Source of the DNA: Hofstenia miamia
Taxonomy: Eukaryota; Xenacoelomorpha; Acoela
NCBI GenBank assembly: GCA_004352715.1
Contig: SCFE01000099.1
Location: 1,162,198-1,199,447 of the forward strand
Reading direction: 5' to 3'
Length of the DNA: 37,250 nucleotides
Part shown: positions 1 to 12,824 of the stretch, in pieces
How positions within the stretch are numbered: the stretch's first letter is position 1
How the letters are laid out: the number at the start of each line of letters is the position of its first letter
Translations under genes and position numbers: made by a program
Notes under the pieces: generated by a model
Databases searched by the model: none
Told to the model about the DNA's origin: nothing
What the model saw: the letters and a program-made list of their open reading frames with translations, nothing else

Positions 1-49
1 TGTAGATATGTATATATATAAACACATATATATACATATATATATACAC

Positions 50-88
<39 letters not shown>
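1..88. repeat. (TA)n microsatellite with ACA interruptions
   Basis: Alternating T and A from the window edge to about 88, interrupted by CACATA and TACATA variants. Confidence 0.95.
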
Positions 89-92
<4 letters not shown>

Positions 93-3000
93 TAAGTGCA
101 TGTACAATACCAATGATTATTAAAAAACATCTTTGTCAAGATGAGGTTTTAATTGATACAGCATAAAATTTAAATCTTCTAATTCTATAGTACGGTGATT
201 AATTAACTCGGAAATTCAAATGGAGTATATATTCTGCATTTTCTGCGATTGCCATTAAAAGCATATTTATCATTTAAAGGTTCCTAGGATTTGCACAATT
301 GAATGCCCTATTAAATTTCAGTTACAGTCATCCAATGAAATTCGTTTCAGTTACATCTCAGTTCTCATAGAGTTAAGCATTTCTTTTCGGTATCTTATAT
401 TCAAAAGGAAAGAAAGTGTCACTCTAGTCATTCCACTAATACTAGAAATTTATAGAAAAAAACATTTCCAAAATATAAATTGCAAAAAACGTCAGTTTGG
501 ATTCCTTCAATAAAATGTCCAACTTCCCTTGGGGGAATCTTTTAGTTGGCATACACATAATTTACTTTACAATGATATTCTTTCATGTTTTTGATCAGTA
601 AAAAATGCGGTGATTAGTAAATTATACTCTAACTATCAAAAGAGTGTAATAAAAGTAAATTTTAAGTTTTAAACATTTGTTAGTGAGGTGGCCCCAGCCA
701 GCTAAACAATAATGCAATTGGAAAAACAACACAATTTTGAATTTCTTAGAGATTGGTGCGGGACCAGTTCTATTTAGTTGTATAAGACATAGCCCAGACT
801 ATCTAATACAAGTCAAATGAAATTTTCTGGTTCGATGGTCTTAGTAACGCTAACAACATAATATATAAAATTGGAAGGATTTAAATCTAAAGTACTATTT
901 CAAAAGATTATAATTTGAAAGTAGTATTTCAAGACAAACATTTTTGAATAAAGTTAATATTTTAAGCATTCACGAAATTTTTTAAGCAAAAAATTTTTGT
1001 GAGTGCGTATAGAAATTAAATTTTACATCGCATGTTATATCAACGAACCGTCAATTACTGCGTAAGGATGACTTCACACAAATATCAAAAACCTGTGAAT
1101 AATGATGCATAAAAATATTTTCCGTAAAATGCAATATAAATTCGCTTTGTACTGTCTTTCAATGAATGCAATTGTTGTTATCAAAGGAGGGCGCGGTTAA
1201 GAATACTATTTGCAGAAGAAAATTGCGAATTGAAAATCAATATATATATATAGCAATGTACATTAAGTTTAACAAAAATTCAATTGTGATCACAGCAAGG
1301 GCTTGCTTTATGAAGTATTAACAGGAAATTATTAATTTTCGAATTTATGCATCAATGCGCAATTTCTGATGCTATTTTTGAAAGCTTCTGTTCAAATTGA
1401 AATTATGCATATCGTTAACAAAAAATGTGATACAAGCATTGAAAAAATTTCTCCAAAAATGAGCCATCTATTTGTATATGCGCGAGCAGGACTGTAGTTG
1501 AATACACATTAAAATAAAATAATTGACAAATACAAAATACTTATCTCGACCAGGAATGTAAAATTATTGATACCGATTACATCTGTGTTCCGATGATAGA
1601 TTATTAGATTATTGAATATACCTCAATAAATATATCGAATATCGTAAAAAAATATCGGTTACAATAAAGTTTAACAACGTTATTTCGGTTTTACTATAAA
1701 TACCATCTAACTTTCTAGGTTAACAGGAAAAACTAGGGAAATTATTTTTCAGTCCACCGAAAAAACGTTTTAACATCTGCTGGTACAAAAATGCAGTTCA
1801 GTATTTTTTAATTTATTTGTTTTGAGTGTACTATCAGGACATTTGGAATCAGCAATAATTGTAAACACCGATAGATAAATCGACATTTTTAAAATGCTGC
1901 AATAGATAATATAATCGACAATATCGCCGATTGTCGTTTCCCAATTACGATTGCATCCTCGATCTGGGTGTTTATTTACTGAAATAATATAATTCACACT
2001 AAGCGGAGCAAAATAACAAATTTAAGGCAAAAATCTTGTTTTATCTTATATTTTACAGGGCTAGACACAGGCAACTTCAAAGTTTCTGTGTTGAAAGGAG
2101 CTAAATTTTTGTGAGCTGCGCCGAACCGTTTACATTCTAGGCCGAGCAGATTCGAGCTACTGAATAAATCATACTTAGCCAGTTTAAAAATTGAAAATCA
2201 TTTATAAAAAGCAATTATTGAGTGATTATAATTCCGTCATTTCCACTCTTCTTGCCGAAATTGGTCAAAAAAGACAATTTGAGCGGTTGTCCAATCAGAA
2301 ACTAACAGCTGAGCCAACTAGCAAAACAACCGGTTAAAAATTGGCGAAAAGCTGTAATAGTTTATGAGTTTTCAAAATGTATTTATAAATTTTGACCGAA
2401 TGTGATGCTAAACATTACAATTCATCATTTCAAGAGATTTTCTATCAATTAGTAAATTCTATCAAATAAAAGTCGCACTGCTTATTTGATCACACGATTA
2501 CACGAGTAAACAAAAACTACAATCAAGTATACATTGCTGTTTATTTATTTTGTGGATGTCACACTGTCTAGATTACATGCACTTTTTCCTCATTCAAGAG
2601 TTCAAAACTTACATTAAATGAAAAATCTTCTACAATTTATAAATTCTCGATATAGATTTTTGATTGCGGATTAATCAACAATTCATGAAAAAACTAACCA
2701 ATGCTTCAGTAAAAGAAATTAAAAATTTATAATTTCAACATTTTGGAAAATACTTCCATATAGATTTTTGAAGGACATTTAAAATTGCCTGTTTATATTA
2801 AGTAGACACAAATCAATTTAGCCTAAATTTATCAGTGACAACATGTGTGCATGTGTGTCAAATGAGTAATATCATATGACGTGCAATGAGCGATTTGTGA
2901 TTAAAGATAGAATGGAGAAAAGTTTACATTCAAAAATTGTAAATATATCGTTTATACATATAAATACATCATAAAATAGAGACTAATACAAACATGAAAC

Positions 3001-3400
3001 AAAACTGCAGTCTGGGACCACTATTATATTTATGATTTTTGCTAACTATGGAGTCTTGCTATTAGACCAAAATGACAATGTGACTAGTACTAACACATTT
3101 TGGTTCTACAGAACACTAATATGATAAACTTGACTAATTATGGCTACATTTGTAGAAAATATACATGTGATTAGACATTTTGTGATAAAATGCTGGATTC
3201 CACGATTATATAAGTTATTGAAATTCTATATGGCAATTCAACATATAGCTAATTGAAAGAAATGACATCTTCTGCAGTTCAATTGTATAACGAAGACATT
3301 GGAAACCTAAATAATAAGCTATTTGCTGTGCGGTGCGAATTTCTTGTCACTGTGCAGATCATTTAGTTGTATACGTATAGGCACGATTAATTAAAAATTA

Positions 3401-3402
<2 letters not shown>
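89..3402. other. Anonymous AT-rich DNA, no supported gene
   Basis: I see no convincing coding, RNA gene or transposon end here. The 75-codon ORF at 1770-1997 (minus) has no recognisable motif and is what chance gives in sequence this AT-rich. Confidence 0.6.
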
Positions 3403-3449
<47 letters not shown>

Positions 3450-3677
3450 NNNNNNNNNNNNNNNNNNNNNNNNNNNNNNNNNNNNNNNNNNNNNNNNNNN
3501 NNNNNNNNNNNNNNNNNNNNNNNNNNNNNNNNNNNNNNNNNNNNNNNNNNNNNNNNNNNNNNNNNNNNNNNNNNNNNNNNNNNNNNNNNNNNNNNNNNNN
3601 NNNNNNNNNNNNNNNNNNNNNNNNNNNNNNNNNNNNNNNNNNNNNNNNNNNNNNNNNNNNNNNNNNNNNNNNNNNNN
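3403..3677. repeat. Compound (TC)n-(TA)n microsatellite running into a 228-base gap
   Basis: TC dinucleotides from 3403 to 3422 pass directly into TA dinucleotides to 3449. Bases 3450-3677 are N. A lone N follows at 3871 in otherwise ordinary sequence. Apparent ORFs through the gap are artefacts. Confidence 0.95.
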
Positions 3678-3901
3678 GATATGCTGGGAAAAAGAAAGTG
3701 CTCAACTATATTAGCGTACATATCATCAATAAATAAAATGTTGCATTTATAATATTTTTAGAAATTGAATTTTGACGTTTTCTTGCAGTTAGGTTAAAAT
3801 TTTATAGAAAATGGTTGTTTCCGCGATAAGTTATTTACTTTTAAAAAGTGTCCAGTTACTTTTGATTTATNTCTAAAACTTATAAAACACGTTCTTGAGA
3901 C

Positions 3902-3905
<4 letters not shown>

Positions 3906-3943
<38 letters not shown>
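3906..3943. repeat. (TA)n microsatellite
   Basis: An uninterrupted run of TA dinucleotides. Confidence 0.95.
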
Positions 3944-3946
<3 letters not shown>

Positions 3947-6900
3947 GCATATACCTATTCACTGAAAATAGAATTCGTTCACAAAATGCGATGAAATAAA
4001 GTAATTGATTTTGTATGCGATTTAGAGAGTTGGTAGTTATTAGCTAATGCAATCTGATAAACAATCACTCACTATCAGTGTAGAACTAACATAAACATTT
4101 GCAGTTTGCAGATCTGAGACATCAGAAGGAAAGCAAAGTCTGACTATTGAACTAACAAGAGTAACGGTTGTTATTGTCTTATCTACGGTAAAGTCATAAA
4201 ACGTAACACAAGCAGTGATTCGTCACAAAAAATCATAGAGGCACGTATTCTTGACAATTAGCTTTTCAATGATTAACCTTGTACGCTGAATTTTTAGCTT
4301 CAGGCTCAATTTTTGCATTGTAAATTAGGCTGTTTTCAAATATGTGATTATTGTCCTTCTCGCAGATCTTTATCCAAAAAAAAGCTGTAACAAGAAATAT
4401 GAAAAATCAAATATATATTTAATACATGGTGAAAAACAGCGTTTTAAAATACTTTGACATAGAAAGATGCAGCAGATGTTGGACGCAATAAAATTCTGCT
4501 ATGTACGCATGCAAAACTAGAAATTATTGGGAATTTAGTTGACATGGAGTGGAATTTCGATTCGATTATATTAATGACCAAAGTACTTAGTTCTAGTTTT
4601 CTAATTTTTAAAATATATCCGCATAAATATTAATCTATTTTTAGTTTATACTTATGATGAGACAAACATCAAACTATTCTTTTAACACTAAAAACGCGAC
4701 AATAGGTCAAAACGATCATTAAACATTTTTTTGCTTCATTATTCATTCTGCAAAAAATAATAGCAGGTAAATAGACTTCCAATAATGTTGATAATTTCAT
4801 TGAATTTGCTGTTTGCAAAAAGGTTGTTTCAATTCCATGATTTTTGCATTGGAAACACAAGATGTAAATTTATTATCAGGGAATAATCACTGTTTTAATG
4901 TTAAGTCTTAAATGTAATTTAGCAATGTCTACACATCATACAGAAATGGTTCAAGTATATTATGTCTGTGAACACCAGAAAAAATAAGCTTAGAAGAATC
5001 GAAATTTTGATCCGAGTTAAAAGAGTTTTTAATATTACAAGTTATAGCATACAGTAAGAAGACATTGTAAGTAGAGGGGAGACAAAATGAACCTTAATAG
5101 TGATAGTTTGGACTATTGCATCATGCAGATAGTCGAATGAAATTTTCAATATTTCTAACGCGTATAATGTAGCCTATGATTAATTGAAAAATGCAATAGA
5201 ACATGAAAGAGCAAGGCAAATTCAATATGATAATACCGGAAATAGGTCCCAGGTCCATAGTTTGTATGAATTTATGTTTATCAATATTTGTGGACTAATT
5301 GAAACTTATTGCAATTTCCGACCGCTTGCATCTGTAGAACCTGATGTATTTTTCGCAATTGCGCCTATAAACATTCTCAGAACGCCTCGTACCTACATTC
5401 AAAATGGTTTCTGAATTGAAAAAAGTGATGGGAGTCATTCAAATGGAACTAGATGCTAAATACGAGATCCAGAAACTTCCACAATAAAAACTAAGACAAA
5501 ATATTTAAGATACGCTTTAGAATATATTTTTTAATAGTGCAAGACAATATGCCGCTTCTCAGAAAAGCCATGGGTGCAAAAATGTCTAAAATTGATTTAG
5601 ACATACAGAGAAAATTCGATTGACAGGCACTTTTAAAACCAAGCTCATTAAAAATATAAAACGTCTATTAAATCGTATTTATCTATTTATATAATTGAAA
5701 AGCTATATTCTATGGTTTTAATCAAATTTAATAATGAATGAGCAGGACAATTGACAATTTACAAAAACCTGTTTTAAACATAAATTTTATATTGGTCCTT
5801 TGTTTCCAAAATCACACATCAAATATCAAATTAAAGATTTGTTAACAAAAGCCAAATATCAATGTGAAAAATCGGGGCTCCGAATTAACTAATTAATTCA
5901 GTTAATTTAACTAAAACCGTTGATTTATACCCTATATGAAGAAAATAAGCAAGATATTGAGTGATGCACATAAATAACTGTGTTAATATATTAACAACAA
6001 TGCTAATGTACAGTACATTTCTGAGTAACACAATATATGCCTGCTAATAGGCAGGGGGTTTGTTTGCCAGAACAATTAATAAAAAATCTTGGAAAGTAAA
6101 ACTAAAGGCCTCATTTAAAATTTTTGGCAACAATTAAATTTACAGGGCATAATCGTAGCAGCCTAAAATGAAGCAATTCCGTGTACGTGCACACTTTTTG
6201 AAGATCTGAAAACTAATATTAAATAAAAAAAGCAACGGTTAACTTCAATTAGAAATGGTAAATTATACAAAAATTTCATTAACTGCGTGGAAAAAGTGTA
6301 TGGCTAATATTTGTACTCTATATTAATGACTTTTACAATGCATCTCATCAGAGTAATGTAAATATGTATAAAGCTATCTAATTAACAGACGTCAATTGCT
6401 GTCCCTAACAGCATGAAGTCGAAGTCAAAATCGAAATAGCATGCATTATATTTTTCTTAATTCATTTATTTAACCTAACGATTGATTTTAAATTACAATT
6501 ATATTTATAAGAAATTTATTGAAAACTAATAAATGACAAACTATAATATGGGACCAACTGAGCTTACTTGACATGGTATGGTTTAAAATTTTCAAAAGTA
6601 GAAATTCATTTTAACTATTTTTATTAAAGATATTCTCCATCTTTAAAAATAGGTTAGGAGGAGACTGTATTAAAAAAAGTTAAATTATAATTTTGACGAG
6701 ATTTGAGATAGTTTTCTTGACTAAAGTGAATAACTAGGAATTTGTTTGGCCAAGCCAACCCAGCAACTAGGCTTCCATCACCAGGTTAATGGCAAAAACA
6801 ATTGTTCAAATAGATTTATAAAATACATGAATAAAATATTACAATTAAACATCCTACGCATTACGATATTTGCACTTTTGGACCATGGTATTCGCAAAGT

Positions 6901-8390
6901 CCTAAAAGCCTTCATTGCATATAATCAAATATGAAAGAGATTAGAATAACTAAAGACAGCTGCTTATCTGCATAGTAAAATTGAAGAATTTGAGTTATGC
7001 AACTTAAGAATCAATCATAGCCGTAACGATCGAGAAGTAGCATTACTGTAAGAAGGACTAGATTTACTAAGAAGCGGATCCAGAAAAAATTGATGGGGAG
7101 GAATGATCTGATAGTTTGCCAGTCTATCCCATATTTTCTCACAAATCCATACACAATTACATATTCTAAAAATAAATATGATTTATAATGTATGTAAATG
7201 AGCACATAAGATAGGATCACATATTTATAAAATTAACCCTTTATTTTTGAAAATATTCTATTTAAGATTCTGGCGGAGGTCATTTTTGGTGTGCAAAGTA
7301 ACGTGTTATTACCGTTTGCATGCCACCATGAAACGAAATTTTAAAATGAATTACATGCATTTGTATTCAATTCATTTTTAGGGTAAGATATCATTTATAA
7401 AATGCATACGGCCATGTTTTTTGAATTGACATAGCAGCTCTAGCGGAACGAGACTATTGAACCCATGAAATTTTAGTAAGTATGGAATGTAATTTTCTAA
7501 AACCAGCATTAACAATTTGAAATTATAATATCCAGGGGAAATTCGTTATATGCGGGTTGCGTGAAAGAAAATAAAAATGCGGGTATTTCATTATTATTGT
7601 GGGAACCTTGGAATGTCTGCATTTGTATATCATACCATAACTTTTTGCAATGCAACAACTATTAAATTTTGTAACAATACAGAATATTCAACTTTTGTAG
7701 GAGTAATATGAAGGATATGATACATATTCATAAAAATAAACGAATTTCAAAAAAGATATTTACATATAGCAAATAGACTGTGAAGCTTTACAAAAGAAGT
7801 GTTTGAATCTGAATTTATACAAAGGGAAACATGGAAATTTATGCAGTAGGTATACGTCGAATACATTTTTGTAGCGACGATGTGTGCTCATACTTTTTGG
7901 ATAATCGGAGATGTAATCAACTCGAATATACGCCTCAATGCAACTTGGCAATTGGTGGCCTACTCTGTTTGTATGTAGAAGAAGATTAAGAGGTATTTAG
8001 CAGCAAATCGCTTGATATTATAATGTTTCTGTTTATTTCCAACTTTCTAACACTTTTCAGTTTAGAAGTCAACCGTTTACTGCAATTAGATAAAATAGTT
8101 TTGCATCGAAATTTTTGTAAATCTATGAAGTCAAAATTCCCCTTGATAGGAAAGTTTTGAGAGAGAATTTTCACAAAAAAGCGTAATTTGCGAATGCGAT
8201 TTATAGCATTGACAACTAAAACTTTTCTAGTTGTTGACAATGTTTTTATAGCTATTCAATCAGCATATTTTTGTAATGAGTTTGAGCATATTGGAAGGAT
8301 ATTAAATTCTTTCTAGGGTAAAAGGTTGACTTAGACTTCATCTAACATTCTTGTCTATTAAAATGTTTTATAGAGAAGAGAATTTAATTC

Positions 8391-8393
<3 letters not shown>
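3944..8393. other. Anonymous AT-rich DNA, no supported gene
   Basis: ORFs of 60-85 codons occur at 4669, 5184, 6746, 7011, 7760 and 7986, but none shows a known domain. The one at 5184-5414 (plus) has the most protein-like residue mix (includes IEHERARQIQYDNTGNRSQ), without splice signals I trust. Near 7075 GCGGATCCAG followed by GGGGAGG resembles a hAT terminus, without a partner. Confidence 0.5.
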
Positions 8394-8428
<35 letters not shown>

Positions 8429-8538
8429 ANNNNNNNNNNNNNNNNNNNNNNNNNNNNNNNNNNNNNNNNNNNNNNNNNNNNNNNNNNNNNNNNNNNNNNN
8501 NNNNNNNNNNNNNNNNNNNNNNNNNNNNNTATATATAT
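8394..8538. repeat. (TA)n microsatellite containing a 100-base gap
   Basis: A TA run from 8394 to 8424, then GTATA, N from 8430 to 8529, then TA again to about 8538. A gap of exactly 100 is usually a placeholder of unknown size. Confidence 0.95.
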
Positions 8539-8872
8539 AGGATGGTTTGCTGAGTAATTCGTTCGGTAGAACTCGTTCGAGGTGTGGTTTCATAGCAATG
8601 ATGTAAATTCTCTATTATAAGCCTTTACCAACATGCTTAATTCAAAGATTATACATACTCCTTTGGAAGGTTTGAGCCATGGATATCTCAATGTCATGAT
8701 ATTAGACTGTCATGATTTGAATCATATCTATAAAAGGGGTTTGCATAAAGCAGATATTTTCAATTACTGACTTTATTAAATATGGGTAATGGAATTTTGA
8801 TAGCATTTACTTTTTGGAGGAAGGATGAAACAATGAATCTGAGAACTGAGAAAATTTAAAGTACATTTTTTT

Positions 8873-9222
8873 AAGAACAATTTTATAAGAACAATGAGGC
8901 TCAAAAATGCCAAAAAATAAGAACAATTTAAGAACAGTAGTGAGGCTGAAGGTATTGAAAAAGTAGTTTTTTTGCTTTGATTTTTTCAATGAATAGTAAC
9001 AAAAGATACTTATTTACAGTTCCAAAAGTTTAAAAATACTAAACGTAAGAGAATCAAACAAAAGGGCTTTTCGTAATATAAAGTAATATAGCAAAAAGAA
9101 TCAGTGACATCTAAAATCCTCTAAATAGATAAAGTAAATAGCCAAAACTTGTTTTTTACCTTAGAAAAAATAAGAAAAAAATAAGAACAATTTAAGGCTC
9201 AAAGTGCCAAAAAATAACAGCT
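8873..9222 (+). repeat. Short interspersed direct repeats (AAGAACAATTT / AGGCTCAAA.TGCC)
   Basis: Words such as AATAAGAACAATTTAAG, GAGGCTCAAAAATGCC and AAAAAATAA recur at about 8873-8945 and again at 9172-9222 (AAGGCTCAAAGTGCCAAAAAA). They look like decayed copies of one unit about 45 bases long. No gene is visible between 8530 and 9857. Confidence 0.5.
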
Positions 9223-9851
9223 GAGCTTCAGCAAAAATTTACTGGTTCTTATAAAAAATAGTGTAGGACGAAAACTTTGTTATTTGCTGATGCATACCCC
9301 CCCTTTAGATCCACCAACAGATTTACTGGCACTTTCAAAATATTTACCAAAATCTGAAATGGTATTAGTTCAAAACTCTTGCTTCGCAAGGCAATGCCAC
9401 TGATCACCTTCAGCAGCACATCTCTAAGGTGAAAGGTTTGACGGGCAGCAGTGAACGTCTAGACGATGTCTAGACAAGTATGCTTTGTTAGTAGTCGATT
9501 GAATAGTAATGAAAGTGCTTTCACGTAATAGGAAATTTGTTGTTGTCTAGACATTTCGAATTTATTAAAATGCAAACATATTATATACTGAAATGCTCGG
9601 CTTTGATCATCTCATAAAGCTGGTTAAATTGATGTCAGGTTTGTACACCGAGATTAAAGTAAAATTTCATCTTGAGGACGAAAACTAAACCAATCAATTA
9701 AAAGGATTATAGCGTCAAGTGGCGACGAATAGGTAACGCATGAATTACCAGTGCATTGGAGGTCAATGGTATACATTCATTTTTTTATAACAAATAAAAA
9801 ATGGCCAAGCTTGCTTAGCTAGAAGCAATTGAATGTATGTAATCTGAAATC

Positions 9852-9857
<6 letters not shown>

Positions 9858-9895
<38 letters not shown>
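9858..9895. repeat. (TA)n microsatellite abutting the Tc1-like terminus
   Basis: A TA run ending exactly where the Tc1-like element begins. Tc1 elements insert at TA, so the tract was probably the target. Confidence 0.95.
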
Positions 9896-9898
<3 letters not shown>

Positions 9899-10869
9899 TA
9901 CTGGCCAAAAGTTTGGAAACAGTAACCTGTCTAAAGCGTATTTTATGCTATTTCCTGGAAACTTCGTAAAATTCCTGGAATTCCTAATTTTTTCTTAGAA
10001 TTTACAAAAGATTCATTTAGCCAATCAAATTAACACAACTTTAGATTCACACACAATACAATAGTTTGAAATATGGTCCGCGGTAGTGAAATTTCACCAA
10101 CAAAGCGTGCTCAAATTTATATCTTGTACGAGGAGGGGTACTATTATCGCGCTATAGGTGTTAGAACGGGCGTGTCAGTATCTTCGTTATCCAGAAGTGT
10201 TACTCGTTATCAGCAACTGCAAAATTTTTCCCCTCGCAGGCGGTCTGGAAGACCAAAAGTGACAACCCCTCAGACTGAACGTCTCATTTACCGTTACAAT
10301 GTCAACCAATATCTTCATCTTCTGAGGTCAAAGCAAATCTAGGTCCGGTAGTGAAGAAATTATCTACACACACCATTAGGCGTCGATTGAATACTACCTT
10401 TGACCTTCCATCATGCAAATCGGCAGCCAAACCCCGATTGTCTTCAAAGAACATTTGAGAGCGGTTGCGTTTCTGCAACATTACACCCCTGAGATGTAGC
10501 ATCAAGTAATGTTTAGTGACAAACCAAGATTTGCCAGTTTACATCATGCCGGCCATACGGTCGACGACCAAGAAACCAAAGATTCAACACATGTTACACG
10601 CAACAAACTGTCCGTTCAGCACTTCTGTGATGATTTGGGGTGCTATAACTGCGAATGGGCGTGCTGGTCTGCATTTTTTTCCTAACAACAAGAGAGTCAC
10701 AGTCAAGGCCTACCTCAAAATAATTCAGGAGAAAGTTCCCATGTTTATGCAGCTTCACGAAACATCTGTACTACAACAAGATGGTGTTCCTTGCCACAGC
10801 GCCAAAGTTCTGAAACTGTGGATTGCATCACAAGACTTTCGGCTACTTGAGCACTGGCCGGGAAACTCC
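9896..10869 (+). mobile_element. Tc1-like transposon remnant, 5' end kept, 3' end lost
   Basis: The element starts at a TA dinucleotide at the end of a (TA)n tract with a Tc1-type terminus (CAGTACTGGCCAAAAGTTTG), followed by about 150 bp of untranslated leader and a broken transposase. The matching inverted terminus, which would read CAAACTTTTGGCCAGTACTG, is not visible downstream. Transposase similarity stops abruptly at 10869, just after the codons for HWPGNS. Sequence beyond that point is unrelated AT-rich DNA, so the 3' end was deleted or replaced. Without a second terminus it cannot be mobilised. Confidence 0.85.
10073..10869 (+). pseudogene. Tc1-like (DD34E-type) transposase pseudogene
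   Basis: The start is the ATG at 10073. Residues 1-65 look like the paired-type helix-turn-helix DNA-binding region, ending in a GRPKVTT segment like the GRPR-type hook of Tc1 transposases. The frame then breaks near 10330. The continuation (NLGPVVKKLSTHTIRRRLN) is in the next frame and hits TGA at 10456-10458. A further frame carries a TAG at 10497-10499 where the family has Trp, just before the first catalytic Asp (codon 10518-10520, in MFSD). A third frame, open from 10516, carries VMIWGAITANGRAGL and the second catalytic Asp (codon 10780-10782, in QQDGVPCHSAK). The third acidic residue and the C-terminus are missing. At least two frameshifts, two stops and a truncation make it dead. Confidence 0.88.
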
Positions 10870-11615
10870 CACCATTACTTTTCCTCAGGCTATCTTTTTT
10901 GAGAAGTGACATAGTCATTATTGGTGCTTCTTTGTGCAATACACAATTAATTTAAATTTGAAATTTAAATGGAAAATAACCTGGATAATTTTTCTAACAA
11001 CAACCCTTAATGTTGTATATCAAATATTCCTGCCAGGAAAGAAATAAATTCATTCTCAACTTTTCACCAAAAATTGTTTCAGGTTTGTTTTGTTTGCTAC
11101 AAATTGGAATTTTTCAGATTATTAAGAAAATTCAAAACAATAATTGAAACAAATTTTTTATATTTTCTGTTACAGAGAAAGTAGTTGTGGTCTCTTACCA
11201 TACATCAGTTCACTGGATTTGATTATTATTTCAAAAGTTGTCACAAATTTATACATATATATATATATACATACATACTGTATAGCATAGACTATATTAG
11301 TCTTAATAACTGAGGTTATTTTGTTAAACTGATGTAAATTCATGCAATAAATGCAGTTTTCTAGGATAACAGTGGTTATAGACAGGGCTCCCAACAGTAG
11401 TGCTGTTAACAGCAAATGAGTGTTGTTTAAAACAGCACATAAAATTAACCCATACTTGCATATTATCTGTGTCATTTACATACTATCAATATCTTTCAAT
11501 CCCTTCAATAGTTCATCAAAGATGCAGAAGAATTCAGAACAGTGTTGTAATCATTGAAAAAGATAATTGCTTCCAAAGTGGTCAGCAAACCCCATTGCTA
11601 GGGGATGATTCAATG

Positions 11616-11959
11616 CAGGGTTTTCGAGTACTTTGAATGTTAAAAACTTGAACTCAAATGAGTTTGAAAAATTCAATAAGAAAAACTCAGAAGAAAAATC
11701 ATCAATACTCGAACTTGATTGAAAGTCAACATGCAAAAACCTTAAAAATTAAATTGCAGTTTTTTTGTAATGGCAAATTATTATTTTTTTAGCTTACTGA
11801 ACTCGTCATTATTGTAAAATAAATATTTTTTTTATCCTGAAAAACTAGGAATTTGAAAAAAACTCGATCAAATTTGAAATTTTCTTCAAAAAATACTTGA
11901 ATTCAAAACATAAGAACTCAAATTTGAACCAAGCAACTGGAACTTGACTTGAAACCCTG
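11616..11959. mobile_element. hAT-like MITE B, inserted in element A
   Basis: The ends are CAGGGTTTTCGAG and, reverse complemented from the right, CAGGGTTTCAAG. The flanking 8-bp sequences are ATTCAATG (11608-11615) and ATTCAACG (11960-11967), matching at 7 of 8. The 344-bp interior is AT-rich and full of ACTTGAA/TTCAAAT words, with no coding content. It lies wholly inside element A, so it inserted after A. Confidence 0.75.
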
Positions 11960-12358
11960 ATTCAACGTATAATTATATTTGGACACTCATGAATATTCAT
12001 TCTGTACTGTGAGTCATTTATTGTGTTGTGTGCTATGCGCAATTATATTTTGTCATTTCTTGCTCTTTATCAACTTCTAGAAGGGATGGTCAACTTTTCA
12101 TATGGTACTATTTTCAAAACATTTACAAAGCACTTGATATTATAACATTCGATGATTTGTATAGCAATACAAGCAGACGAATTGTTGCCATTTTTACTAC
12201 TGCTTTAATATTTGTTTTTTGTGTTATGTTTTGTAAACATTTAATCTATTTTAAAGTTCACCTTAAAGTTCCAGTTTAATAGTTGTTTTTAATAGTTTCT
12301 TTCGCAGTACATTGCTTTTGTTCTATTCTGTTTAAAATCAATGTTATTGTCTCTTATC

Positions 12359-12824
12359 CAGTGGCATACACAAAGGTAGTTATGCTGGAATGTCACCATA
12401 CCAGGTTTTCAACACAGATTTTGATTGGTTTAATAAAAAATGTTTAGCAAAGACATTAAAAAAATTTTAAAAAATAAGTCTGGAAATGAATATTTAGATT
12501 TAATTTTTTCTATACCTTCCCGTGATTAAGACTGTTGAAAATCCCAGCATACACTCCTGTAGTGCCGCGTTTAGGGAGGGGGGACTACCACCCCCTCTTT
12601 TGGGGCCAGCTGCGCACACTTAAGAAAAATGTTCTCGTCTTCTCAAAATTAAAATCTGTTCACTTTAATTCAAGATGTTAGCAATCGATTTGCTACTAAA
12701 AACAGACGATTACATTTTGTGTAAGCTTACTTTTGTTCAAATAACTTTTGTTTAGCAATTTTTTTCTATAAAATGGTTATCAGTTCCCCGTTTTAGAAAT
12801 CCTAAACGCGCCACTTCACCCCTG
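12359..12824. mobile_element. hAT-like MITE D, inserted in element A and itself hosting element C
   Basis: The left end is CAGTGGCATACAC. The right end reverse complements to CAGGAGTGTATGCTGG when the copy of the last 8 bases before the inner insertion is read. The termini are therefore only loosely alike. The 8-bp flanks are CTCTTATC (12351-12358) and CTCCTATC (12825-12832), matching at 7 of 8. Removing element C and one copy of its target duplication leaves about 201 bp. The GTTTTCAACA words near both ends also match as an inverted pair. The boundary call rests mainly on the flanks. Confidence 0.6.
12560..12816. mobile_element. hAT-like MITE C, inserted in the last 8 bases of element D
   Basis: The left end is TAGTGCCGCGTTTAGG and the right end reverse complements to AAGTGGCGCGTTTAGG, matching at 14 of 16. 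The flanks CACTCCTG (12552-12559) and CACCCCTG (12817-12824) match at 7 of 8 and correspond to the terminus of element D. Just inside the left end is a G-run, ACTACCA, then a C-run (GGGAGGGGGG...CCCCCTC) that could fold as a hairpin. At 257 bp with no coding content it is a MITE. Confidence 0.8.

Noticed and set aside
3391-3721. ORFs of about 100 codons on the minus strand
   Set aside because: They run through unknown bases and dinucleotide repeats and carry no information.
7068-7105. hAT-like terminus (AAGCGGATCCAG, then GGGGAGG)
   Set aside because: No inverted partner or 8-bp duplication found nearby.
7011-7220. 69-codon minus-strand ORF that could be a membrane exon of the MARCH gene
   Set aside because: No phase-compatible splice sites or similarity to the two-helix region of MARCH proteins; composition is that of AT-rich DNA.
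8351-8593. ORFs on both strands of the TA tract and gap
   Set aside because: TA repeats translate as Tyr-Ile without stops on both strands; the middle is N.
9290-9320. hAT-like right end (CCCCCCCTTTAGATCCACCA)
   Set aside because: No matching left end upstream, so an element cannot be delimited.
11170-11475. 101-codon minus-strand ORF with hydrophobic segments
   Set aside because: It crosses the boundary of hAT-like element A and a TA tract, and shows no family motif. The hydrophobicity follows from T-rich codons.
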